Shown here piece by piece: positions 43,801 through 54,200 of a stretch of DNA of 64,000 bases; within the stretch, counting starts at the first letter, position 1, and each line of letters begins with the position of its first letter. Source of the DNA: Endomychus coccineus (Eukaryota; Arthropoda; Insecta; Coleoptera; Endomychidae); NCBI GenBank assembly GCA_958510875.1, contig OY294070.1, forward strand, positions 40,724,012-40,788,011, given 5' to 3'. The notes below the pieces were generated by a model. It was not told where the DNA came from and searched no databases. It saw nothing but the letters and a program-made list of their open reading frames with translations. The position numbers and the translations under genes were made by a program.

Positions 43801-45489
43801 AAAATTAATTAACTATATGTATATAAATATAAAGTTTTTATTTATTTCGAAATGAAATATACATTTTTTTATAATATGATTTATAAATAATTTTACCAAG
43901 TGATTATGATTACAAAATATGTGAATCTAATATCTTTTTTCTCAAGTAAAAGTCGAATGATTTCTATTATGTGTGTTAACATCTTAAAGGATTATATTTA
44001 ATTTACTTACATAGGCAGATTTTTCTGGGGCACTCCCTTATTGTGAGATTCAGATTATAATCATTTAGCAGAATGGATTTGGTGGTTCATTTCTTTATTG
44101 GAGGTTAAGGTTAGGTACCCCCTTGTTCAACAAATGTTGGATGAATGCCTGATGTGCAGTAAATATTGACAGCTTACATGTGAGGAACTATTGGATTACC
44201 GTTTCCGTTTTACTGAACATTTCCGATTTATTCATTTCCATAAATTATGTTGTATATTTATGAAGATGATTCATGTCTGTTTAATTGTTGACACAATTTT
44301 GTTTTTGTTTATACGTTATTCTCATATTTTTTAAGTTGAATTATATTGGTACCTTTGACAAACAAATCAAAAAATAAACATCAAATATTAAGCTTAAGTA
44401 CTGGCAAAGGTTCAAAATGCTTTTAAGCAATTGTTTTAACCATGGAACAAGGAATCTTTTATAGAACACTACATGGAAACAGCAAAAGTTTATTTAAAAA
44501 TCTTAGTTTCCATTCTCAAGGTAGAAGTGTCTGAATTAATCAATTGTTAAGAAATAATTTTATCCTCATAGTTAGTATACAGAGTTTAGAATCAAGCAAA
44601 TTGTTTAAACGAAGGAACAATTGTTAAACTGAAATTACATACCTTGTTCTTGATAGCAGAAAGGAAATTGGAATATCTAATATGAACCAATATTTTCTAA
44701 TTAAATTGATAGATTCCAAAACATACACTGTGCAATCTGAAAATTTTGATCACATAACTTTCATTTACATTTTAAATAATAACTAACTTAAATGACTTAC
44801 CTTTGGGAATTTTTTTCTGCAGGCTAAGATAAGCTATAGCATAATATATGCTGCAGTGGTTTGAATGGGAACTAACACCATGTTTATCAAATGTAATCAA
44901 TGTATTAATATCATATATTTCAATTTGTTGTAATATAAGAGAAGACACTAACTCGGTAGGCCATTTTGTCTGTTGTTGATCAGGTAAATCTGTGTGTTTT
45001 TGAATGATAAGACACTCTTCATTAATACCCAAGACTTTACAAGAATTATAAAGTTCATTTTTTCTAATTTTACCAAGGCCATAATTATGTCCTGCAATGG
45101 AGAAAACAAGATATATATACTTGTAACGATAACTTGAGCTACGAACCTGTTGACAAGCACATTAAATATACCATTGATCCTTTTTCTCTTGTTAAATTTA
45201 AAACTGTTGGCCCGAAAAACATGCATTCATCATCAGGATGTGCAATAACAATCAGAACCCGTTTAGGGTTCTTAACCCTACTGTTAAAATTAAGGATCTT
45301 CCATCTCACTATACACAAATATAAAGTTATGCATAATACCACGTATATAAAACAGGCTATTATTAAGTGCTCCACGATTTCTCTAGTATAATCCAAAAAT
45401 TGTAGATGAAGAGACGAAAACAATTCCGTTATAGGGAGAGTAAAATCTAGTCGATTTATCCAAGCGAACGCTTGGGTTGGTTTACACAT
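34889..45489 (-). CDS. PIGL: PIGL, N-acetylglucosaminyl-phosphatidylinositol de-N-acetylase (4 exons, 300 aa)
   Basis: PIGL removes the acetyl group from GlcNAc-PI on the cytosolic face of the ER, the second step of GPI-anchor synthesis. Exons on the minus strand: 45489-45147, 45091-44801, 44736-44643 and 35063-34889, all with GT/AG borders and consistent phases (1, 1, 2), summing to 903 nt. Residues about 40-60 form a membrane helix. RVLIVIAHPDDECMFFGPTV carries the metal-binding HPDDE motif. HNYGLGKIRKNEL and TFDKHGVSSHSNH hold the later metal His. Exon 3 has VYVLESINLIRKY and exon 4 HVSQLAWFRRLYLIFSRYL, both typical of the family. An extra 50 residues or so precede or follow the usual length of about 250. 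The last intron is 9.6 kb and full of mobile elements; the others are short. Confidence 0.93.
35134..35447. mobile_element. MITE with TTAAGACGGAGTG termini in PIGL intron 3
   Basis: 13-bp perfect terminal inverted repeats (TTAAGACGGAGTG / CACTCCGTCTTAA) enclose 314 bp that is GC-richer than its surroundings, with internal CCGAAAGGATCGGC-like inversions. Part of another copy occurs inverted at 42180-42400. Confidence 0.6.
35315..35910. repeat. Left half of a large inverted repeat in PIGL intron 3
   Basis: Inverse complement, at moderate identity, of 41775-42395 (for example TTAAATAGGGACATGGAATA at about 35470). The pair flanks about 5.9 kb containing the other insertions, so the block may be an old large transposon with long TIRs or two opposed copies of one repeat. 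It includes an inner perfect-looking palindrome at 35755-35910 centred near 35832 (GGTAAGCCCCACTGG / CCAATGGGGCTTACC). Confidence 0.65.
35925..36605. repeat. Foldback repeat centred near 36265
   Basis: The two halves (about 35935-36170 and 36375-36600) are inverse complements, for example CCTGAGGATCCTTATTAGAG and its near-inverse at 36515-36535, or TCTATTGAAATTAAGTAC and its inverse. Likely a foldback MITE; no coding. Confidence 0.6.
36606..37732. other. No gene seen in this part of PIGL intron 3
   Basis: Diverse AT-rich sequence with simple ATTATT repeats at 36982-36999 and a short imperfect inversion around GCCAACATTTT (36855 and 36950). I find no motif on either strand. Confidence 0.4.
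37733..39080 (+). pseudogene. Penelope-like retroelement, GIY-YIG C-terminal fragment (split)
   Basis: The plus strand encodes EYKLNCSDCDGTHSGISKQC, corresponding to the CxxC and Y-I-G-x-T part of a Penelope GIY-YIG endonuclease with Tyr/Ile replaced. After a frameshift it continues TALAKHCFDYNDQFNYKN and ILTKETNYYKRSILEMIYIK. The next residues resume only after 39012 (SMNHRTDIQSLSQIYTN), because a hAT MITE (37969-39011) interrupts the frame. This is the family's end region (FAxH, ExxxxxRxxxExxxI). Non-functional. Confidence 0.7.
37969..39011. mobile_element. Non-autonomous hAT element, 1043 bp, 8-bp TSD
   Basis: Begins CAGTGGCGGAACTACAATG and ends with the inverse of CAGTGGCGGAACTTCAAT. It is flanked by CTGCAAGT at 37961-37968 and 39012-39019. 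An 8-bp duplication with CAGxGGCGGA-type ends is diagnostic of hAT. G- and C-runs near both ends (GGGGGGCCC) are part of the subterminal inversion. No transposase ORF is preserved. Confidence 0.85.
39143..39451 (-). pseudogene. Non-LTR retrotransposon family C, RT fragment (left piece)
   Basis: The minus strand encodes QYGFRQQKSTGDLLVYVTHA, then AVALDNSKAFDLVWHRSL and LPSYGLPPELC, the RT fingers/palm of a Jockey/LOA-like element (Asp of motif A in LDNSKAFD). The upstream part lies at 41554-41740, separated by a 2.1-kb insertion. Confidence 0.75.
39462..41543 (-). mobile_element. 2.08-kb insertion with GTAAC inverted ends, solo-LTR-like
   Basis: Inserted in the family C RT. The sequence AGTCTATAAC is present on both sides (39452-39461 and 41544-41553). 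On the minus strand it runs from TGTAACGAAGC to GGTTAC. A TATA-like CATATAAAAGCC about 490 bp from the start, followed by a pyrimidine-rich stretch, resembles an LTR promoter. A 10-bp direct repeat is longer than usual for LTR elements (4-6 bp), so the class is uncertain. Inside, a segment (ATACTTCCGGGATAGACACA) is repeated at about 40287 and 40478. No ORF of note. Confidence 0.5.
41554..41740 (-). pseudogene. Non-LTR family C, RT fragment (right piece)
   Basis: The minus strand reads KECVPELTPVFCRLFTLSYK, then GVFPFSCKTARVQPIPKK, the RT region just before the NYRPIS motif. It joins in order with 39143-39451 once the insertion is removed. Confidence 0.7.
41775..42395. repeat. Right half of the large inverted repeat in PIGL intron 3
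   Basis: Inverse of 35315-35910, including the GACGGAGTGGGCGTTAGCGA segment of the TTAAGACGGAGTG MITE. Divergence between halves is visible, so it is older than the hAT insertion. Confidence 0.6.
42396..42934. other. No gene seen
   Basis: AT-rich intron sequence. ORFs at 42310-42555 and 42758-43033 have no motif and overlap repeats. Confidence 0.4.
42935..43782. mobile_element. TA-flanked MITE with TIRs of about 100 bp
   Basis: Left end GTCCGTCCCTCTGTAA, right end the inverse of GTCCAGTCCCTCTGTAA. Inversion extends inward to about 43033 / 43677 (CTGATCACGAATATGGACAT). TA occurs just outside both ends, as for Tc1/mariner-type elements. Inside, about 43620-43646, CCCGGGTTCGATCCCACCCG has a perfect RNA polymerase III B-box shape followed by a T-run, but no matching tRNA body is found. 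Confidence 0.6.
43783..44640. other. No gene seen
   Basis: AT-rich intron sequence adjacent to PIGL exon 3. No coding or RNA signal noticed. Confidence 0.4.
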
Positions 45490-46332
45490 GAATTAATTTT
45501 AGAAAGAGGTATATCCATTCAGGCGATGTAAAAATAGATCGAGTCATCAATTCTTCACATTCTAAACAATTATTTTATCAAAAGATTCATAGGTTAAGAT
45601 GTAGACGTCATTCGTCCAGGGGACATCACAAATTAAAGGTTAATCATCAAACATTGACAAGTTGACATTAGTTCATGGTTTATTGCACAGACTATGCTAT
45701 GTTAATCGTATAATATTTCGTGGTTGTCACAATTTATAATGGTTGTAATTATAAAAAATTTGTTTTGATGATTTCTATCTACCTTTAACATGAATGAACC
45801 AATGAATGTTTATATATATCGTAAATCGTAGTAAAGTACTAGAAAAATGGTGCCTTAATCGTAGTAACGTTTCAAACATTTTTTCGTCGAAATATATTAC
45901 GACAATTCTGACAATGCATCAACGTCCACTCTACACTGTTTAGAGCATTGTTTTATTTTCGACATAATCATGAAATCATTTTAGTTCCATTCGTCTTAAA
46001 CCTTTTAGCATATGCACAGCGTACTGAACGACCTAGTATATTCATTAGTGTAGAACAAGAATCAAACCAAACCAGCTTGTATTGACAAAAATAATCTACT
46101 GTTATTGTGATTTTCTAAATATTGTCAATATTTAGGAATATGATTATAGTTTTAAATATGGTGACAAGAGTATATATCTAATAAGACTATATGACTAATG
46201 TAGTATTTTCATTATGTCCGCTAGGAAGCACTGTTTTAATAACGGAAGTGGAATTTCCAGATAAGTGCAACGAGGTATGTATAGACCTCTTTGGATAAGT
46301 GCACATGAGCGAGAGCTAGAGGCTGTTATTCT
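45490..46332. promoter_or_regulatory. PIGL upstream part of the divergent PIGL/NAA25 spacer
   Basis: Non-coding, AT-rich. PIGL (minus) begins at 45489 and NAA25 (plus) at 48226, so their promoters lie in this 2.7-kb spacer. No sharp core promoter element can be called. Confidence 0.35.
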
Positions 46333-46757
46333 CAAAGAGTTCTATATATAGAGATGACAAGTCGGATTTATACCGTACTTTGGGAGTCTCCCTTTTTCGT
46401 TCGTTACGCATGATCGAGGCAGACAGCTTCAGCTATTCATTTATGACGCTATTGCAGCAGAATAAAGTTATTTTCGTTATTTCGTTTTGTTTATATTATT
46501 GTTTTTGTTTGAGTGATTTAACCTCAATTTGTTTGTTATTTATGTATTATTATCTATTTCTTTACAGCTTTCCTGCAAATCTTCAACGACGGAAATTGTG
46601 GTGTGAAACAATGTTGCTTCACCCAAGTTCACTTGCAAAAACTAGTCGACTCGATCGCTTGGGACGCAGAGAGAGGGTAACCGCGCTGGACTCTCAAAAT
46701 ACGTTTTCTTTATATACAAACGATACAACTTGTCATCTCTATATATAGAACTCTTTG
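46333..46757. mobile_element. hAT-type MITE, 425 bp, perfect 30-bp TIRs
   Basis: CAAAGAGTTCTATATATAGA at the left end is matched in perfect inverse at the right end for 30 bp. GTTATTCT is duplicated on both sides (46325-46332 and 46758-46765). The size, TIRs and 8-bp duplication fit a non-autonomous hAT element. The 122-codon ORF inside (46380-46748) runs into the TIR and is not a gene. Confidence 0.85.
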
Positions 46758-48225
46758 GTTATTCTGTTCGTTCGTTGTTTACTTTCGTTTTCGTATTTAT
46801 TCACTTTGATTTTAATGCACCGAGCACCGAGTCTGACCCATCCATATTAGTTTCCGTTTTGGGAAAGAAGAAATTATTTATTTGAGTGATTTTGTTGTTA
46901 TTTGTGTGATTTAGTGATCTTTTATCATGTATGTTTTTGTTGTAAATATGTATTTTAGACTGATTTGCTTATAGTCATAATAAGAAAAATTGAAGAAGTG
47001 CCTTCTGAATACACATTACATAAGAAAGTAACAATATCCTAATGTGATACTACACAACTTTATAAGCGTCATGCTACTATAGGTTTTTGAATACTACCTT
47101 GCTCGAATTATGTAAACTAAAAGAAGATGAATATTTTATGTAACTTTCGTTCAAGTTTCCTTACCTTGATGTTCATTTACATGGATATGTCGTTCCTTGT
47201 ACATTCTTTGAATTTAAACTTGAAATTTCCCGCCAGGAAATTGATACTTTTAACGAATAGCAAACTATTCAGCGGACAAGCGTATTACTCCTGAAACTCC
47301 ACAATTGGGATATCTAATTCGCTTTCATCCGGACATCTGAACTTTCAGATGATAAAAAACACCAACAATTTTATTATTTTCAGTAATTCTGTATTTACAT
47401 TATAAAATAACTGTCTGAAGTGAGTTAATATTCAAAAACTACCCTGCCTATCTACGGTCAAGCTCTGACCCTCCGGCCAGAGCACTGATCACTCTCAGAG
47501 TACTCTGAAAGAGTGCTGTAGGCTGTAGGTATTAGGTAGTGCGAATCTACAGTGACTGTGTCTGTACAAGAAAAGTCACTGTATACGAATCGAACATGTG
47601 ACCGTTAAAAATCACCTCATTTTCCTCAATCAAAGACAAGACTTGCTTTGAGTCTGAGGCAATGGTGATGAATATATTCATAGTCATTGGTCTGCGGTAT
47701 ACGATCTTGGATTCTGTGTTCTTCTCTCAATGGAAAAAAGGAAATAATCAACATGTTACCAGTGAATCTAAATAGCTGATATACTTGATTATTCGAATTA
47801 TATCTTTGGTTTCTTGTTTTTCTGCTAACTGAAATTCATTATACGTGGCGTTTCTTCATCTAGCATTAAAAATTTTGATTCTATTTTGTAACCATTTTAA
47901 TTAGGCTCTGATACCAGGAATATTAAGACCTTAATAATTCCTCAATAACCTTCTATGGTTAGATTTCATATTTGGTTATTCCTAATTTTAAAACATGGAA
48001 ATTATACTTGATGCGAAATCTATGAAATGGTCTTTATATAGTTTGTAAGGTTATGAAAACTATCAAATCAATCATCATGGCCGTCTCATGAAGGATAAAC
48101 AGAAATTGAATTTTCATTTATCATTTTGAGATTATCTGACTTGTGATCCTATTATTGAATCAAACCTTATAACGTACTAATAATTTTAAGTAGGTTATAT
48201 ATTTAAGAATAGTATATTTTAAATA
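46758..48225. promoter_or_regulatory. NAA25 upstream region
   Basis: No ORF. A GC-richer patch with several imperfect inversions lies at about 47440-47590 (GAGAGTGATCAGTGC-like pairs, AGTGACTGTG / CAAGAAAAGTCACTGT). It is a candidate promoter-proximal or repeat-derived segment. Confidence 0.3.
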
Positions 48226-51200
48226 ATGAGCTCTAAAAATCAGCACGTGCAAGATAATTCTGTCGTCGAAAGGCGGTTGAGGCCCATTTATGGTAAAAAT
48301 AATTTACATTCGTTCAGTTTTTTGAATTAAAAAGTTGACAATATCATGAAATATTCTATTCATGACAATTATCAGTAGATGTTTGTGTAACTTAATATAT
48401 TTTACAGAATGGCTTGATAGTGGTAACAACAAAAAGGCTTTGCAAGAATGTGAGAAAGTTTTGAAGAAAACACCAAATCTTCATTGTGCGAAAGCTTTAA
48501 AGGCATTAGCACTCTTACGAATAGGGAAAGATAATCAATATATAACTGTGTTAGACAGTTTAGCAGAAGAAAAACCAACAGATGAGGCTACTTTGCAAGC
48601 TATGACTCTATGTTGCAGGGAGTCTCACCAACGTAAGTTAGTTATTGCTTAGAAATTGGCTTTTGCATGTTTTAAATATTTGAGAGTGAATATTTTACTG
48701 TGATCATTATTCATCATGATTAAATATTATTGATAAATTATTAGTAGTTTCGTGACCATAGTCATAGTATTATAACATAATTTATGACAGATATTTCAAG
48801 AAGAGTTATGTAGTATCTGATATTTCAATTCATCTCCCAAATATGTACTTGATAATATTTAGTACTATTTAAAATCATATATTTAACAAATAACTGATCA
48901 GTAAATTATGTGATTTGTTCCTTATTCCTGAGTAATTTACTTTTTCTAGCAACAATAATTGATGATCCACTGTGTCAAACGCTTTAGCTAGATTCAAAAA
49001 CTTACAATGATAGGTTTATTTTTGCCTAATTTAATTAATAATATATTATACCTACTTGTGATTTAACTCAGTGCAGTACTTAGCCCTATTTTTCATGAAT
49101 GCTTAGATATTAAGTTTTTTTAACAAAATCAAATATTCTATTGAACATTATTCATTCAACATTTTTCGCTATATTTGAAATTAGTGAGATTGGTTTGTAA
49201 TCACATACTTTATTTCTACTAGAATATTTGTGGGTAGACACCATTTCAGCTTTATTGAATACATATAATATGTGTACAGTATGAAAATTATTCATATATT
49301 CACTTCTTAAAGGCACAGTGTGTCAAAACAATTGTCGTGTATTCAATATATATATTGTATTAATCAATATATTTTTGTGAAAATTATCATTTCGTTAGAT
49401 CACGTTCAACTATGTTGATGAACATATATAAATTTCTATTGAAAATAATAAACATTAATAAGCATAATAAAAACCAATCTTTGTATAATTACCGATTGGA
49501 AATAATTTAGTAACATGTAAAAAGGACACCAAATGATTTTATAAATATTATATTGGAATGGAAAAGAATATTGCTATTGATAATACTTTGAAGGAGTACA
49601 CCAAACTCAACAATAAATCCCTGTATTTTGGACCAAGTGAAAGTCAGGCCTAGTTGATTAATTGAAAAATTAGGAAGGTTTGGCAATGGGGAGAATGCAG
49701 TCATGTTCATATACAGCTATTTGAGTAATAGGTTCAAGTTACACAAAAGAATGAGTATACCAGTTGATATATAATTTTAAACTCAGCGGTTCCACCAGGC
49801 CTGGAATTCCGTCCTCTTCTATGTATTCTATATGGTGTTGAAATAATTGCTTATGGGAATTTATAGAAAACGTTAGATCCCAAGTAACAATTTATTTGGC
49901 GCTACTTCTAAATTGGTTTGATGTCAACTAAACTCATTATTTCATAATCTTTTGTTCCAGCTGAGCCAAATTCATCCCCTAATTTTAATTAAAATGCTCT
50001 TCTAGATGAGATTGCTAAAATCAAACGTGCAATAATTCTGAAATATTGGGTTTCTTATACACATTTGAGATCGGATTAGCAACGCTGTTATTGATATTGT
50101 TCCTTCATTAAGAAGTTTTATCCTAGAGAAACATGTATGCAAATATTATCCAAGAATAATCTGAATCTACTATCAAAAATGTCAACCGATTATCTTTCTA
50201 ATAAATTCCATGTCATAATTACTTTATCAAAATCAAAATGTAATCGACTTTGTATAATCATGAAACCGTAAAAGAATAAAATCAGTCAACTACTTTATTC
50301 ATTATTTCCCAAAGTGTACTCTTACTTGAAAAATTTGAAAAATAATCTTGTAAATTGTAATATAAAAAATAACCGGGCTGTAGACAATACTATGATTATG
50401 TTCATTCTAACTAGTATTTATCGTAATTTGAATCTTTCACTAAAACTGCATCCGTTGTGGCCTATTATATGGTCATCACAACTTGGGTTATGAAGTATAA
50501 TATTTTCCAAATAATTCTGTACTGACTTTGGATTGTTGGTAAATCTGGAGATGTAAAAGTATGTTATTATTGTTGAATTATTTTTACATTACTTACTAGT
50601 GTAGAGTGAAATACAAATACATTTCGAGTAAGAATAGACACAGTTTTGGTTCTCAAGATGGAACAGTTCTTACAACACATCTATTAGTTCCAGACAACTG
50701 TTTTGCACTTTCCTAGAGTACATGAGAGATACACCACAAAGAAACGTATTCGTACTATTTCCTAATTTTACTAGTACCGTTCAACAGAACGTAATGCATC
50801 TCAGAACCGACCATAGAGATATTTATGTGATTTAAATCTGTCTCGGAAAGACGAGGAAGCGGAACGTGTGCCGTAGATCTGCTTATATGAGGAGTGACTA
50901 TTAAGCAAAATAGGTTCCCCCCATATAGGAGATATGCTCCTGGCGGCGACCGAATTAACTGTTGATATACAGAACTCAATGTTCAACATGCATCGGCGGT
51001 TAATGCCAAGGTGGTTAAGACCCCGCTAACTTATTTTGCTTCCCGATAGCGGCATAGGTCCGAAACTCCAAGCGGCAAGGTCATCGCAGGTTAGTTGGTT
51101 AAACTTTTGACGGGTTAGTTTTTATAATTTTTATATTTTTTTTGTAATACTAGACTGGTATTGATTTTCCTTGCCCTTGTACTATGTATTAATAAAGTTA

Positions 51201-54200
51201 TATTACTGAATTTTATCCTTGGAACACACATTGAGAAATCATCTACATACCGTTTGAAGAATACGGGTTGAAAATCTAATGAATTTATTATAGATTCTTC
51301 TAGGCATTCCATAATTAGGTTGGTGATAGTAGCTGAAATAAGAGATCCCATTGCTGTGTTGAATATTTGTCAAAAATATTGTTAACTATTGAAAATAAGT
51401 GCATTCTAAACAAAATTTACTGCATTTACAAATTCTAACTGATCTAGAAGTGTGTGGTTTTTAATCTCTGCCTAACGTTTTGTTGATGCTACTCAATGCT
51501 AAATTGACTAGTATATTTGTAAATAAAGAAACAACGTCCAAAGAAATCATTTCATGATCTATGGGTACGGATTGATTTTTTATAAATTCATTAAAATGCC
51601 ATGAGTCTTTCACATAAAATTCATTTTTCCTATTATGTTGTTGATAGATTTTGATAAAAATTTTGATAAATTGTAGGCAGGCGCTCCAATATTACTAACA
51701 ATGGGTCTTAATACTGAAATAATAACACATTTCGTGCCATCCCCTGGCGGTTGTATTTCCAACTGTTTCCCAGTCAATACATTGAATTACGAGTTCTATA
51801 TTCTCAATGCGTGGCATTGTGAATAACATTCTCAGTGGATATCTACTTTCCGGCAGATTCAGCTGAAACATTTAGGTTTTTCAAAAAATTTCTGGGACTT
51901 CATTGTCTGACTTGTACCACTAATAAGGTCATGAGAAGAGGGAAACAGCTATCTGGAACTAATAGACGTATTGCTACTGTTCAACCTGGAAAACCAAAAC
52001 TTTGTCGATATATACTAGTTTGAGAGCTTTCTTTTAAATTTATAATTGGTCAACAATACATTCTGTATGTTTAACATACATACCTAAACCTTTAGAAGAT
52101 ATCACTTCAAAATAGACTCATAGGTTGTTCTTAACTGTGACGACTGTCTTGGCATACAGGGTAGCTATTATGTGTAGAAACGGTCAAATATCTCAAGACA
52201 TGTTTGAGATATCTTTAAGATATTTTGTATACAAATAGTAAATTTTGGGTATATTTTCATATTTTTTCTTGTTCCATATTTGACGCTTCTACTTGGGCGT
52301 CTGTTTCCAAATTTATTAAATGAAAACCAGGAGATATGGTTCTATCAAAATGGTGCACCAGTTGCTCTTTTTCGTTCCCAAACAGACGGATCTTTTGACG
52401 AGGAACTATCGATTGACCGGCAAGGTCACCAGACTTATTTTCGTGGGGTATTCAAAAGATCCGAGTTTACGGTTAATTGGCCAAACAGTCTCGAAGATCT
52501 CAAATTAGAAATTCGACAAGAAATTACAGTATTTGGTAGGAAAAAGGAATTCAAGGCTTCGTTCTACGTATCCATTACTGCCAGGAAGCTAATGGTGGAT
52601 ATTTTGTACACATTAACTAGATTTTTATTTAAAACATGTTCAATTTTAATTTTGCAACAGTTCCCAATTTGTGTTAACTAGTTAGACCGTTTCCATATAT
52701 AATAGCGATCCTGTATATACAGGGTGTGTATATGCATCTATGTATGTATGTATAAAAGTTCAATATGTGATTCTATATCTTATTTCCAACAAAAAAGTTT
52801 ATATAATACATATTCCGATTTACAACGGTTAACAAGTAATTGGCTTTTTTCAATTTTTTATGAAAATATCAAATTTCCATTCAACCTCTTCTTACAATCA
52901 ACAACGAATTTAGACAAAATTAAATGATTTCAAATGGAAGAGCAATGAATAAGCTTTCATATGATGCCATATTTAACGCCGAAATGTTATTATTTTTATT
53001 ATTTTTAGGTCAAGATATTTGGGTATCAACTGTTATTTGATGAAGTTGTGAAAATTCAAACGTCAAATACCCAATATTTTTTCAAGACAAATATGGAAGA
53101 TGACTTTTGTCAAAATATCTCCAAAGATCAAGCTTTAGAATAGTGTAAACGTTTTTTTTGTTGGAAATATGATAGAATCACATCGAATTTTTTTACATAT
53201 ATCCTGATACACCCGGTATATTATATTATTATAATATTATAATTTTCACTATCTTTCATAGTTGAACGAATTTGCAAGTTGTACGAAACAGCTGTAAGGC
53301 TAGAGCCCACAAACGAAGAACTTCACACGCATCTATTCATGTCATATGTCCGAATATCGGATTTTAAGGCTCAACAACAAACTGCAATGGCACTTTATAA
53401 ATACAAACCGAAGAATCCTTATTATTGTTGGACGGTCATGAGTCTCATATCACAGGCTATAAGAGGGGAAGGTAAGAATGACCCTAAGAAACGTAATCTT
53501 CTACTTAGTTTGGCAGAACGAATGATGGACAAACTGATATCGGAGAATAAAATGGATGCAGAACAACAAGTGCAACTATATATAATGATATTGGATTTGC
53601 AGCATAAGAACGAGGAAATTGTGAAGGTTTTAGATGGATCGTTGGGTGATAAATTGACTTGCAGTAATATTCCTCAAGTTAAGATAACGTATCTGGTGAA
53701 CTTGAAGAGATGGAGTGAGGTTAATTTGATTTGTAAAAAGATCTTAATTGATAGGTAAGAATAATAAAATAAATTTGGATTGTGAAATTAATTGATAACG
53801 GTGAACAAAATGATACAATTTGTTCATTGGCATAACTAAGTTTGTTTGAAACAAACACTGCTTAGCATCAATATATTATTTTATATGATACATAGTTAAA
53901 CCAATTGTGTTAAATTCTAGACTCATTCGAATATTTGCACAATTTATTGGTTGTCATTAATATGAAGAAAACCAGTTTCTTGTAAAGTTATGTGGTAAAA
54001 ACAGAAATTGGTCATTATTTCGGGGAATTTTGATAACTTTAGCAACTTCTTAGGGCACTTTTGCATCATGAATTGAATACCTTTTTTGTTTCTCCAAACT
54101 ACATTTCAATGTTCAGATACATATTTTAAATGAAAATTTGGAAGTTTCTATGATTCTTGTTTTCAAGAAGCTTCTGTTCGTGAAAATCATCAATATATCC

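Noticed and set aside
46380..46748. 122-codon ORF as a gene
   Set aside because: It lies inside a hAT MITE and its end runs into the terminal inverted repeat; the composition is low-complexity.
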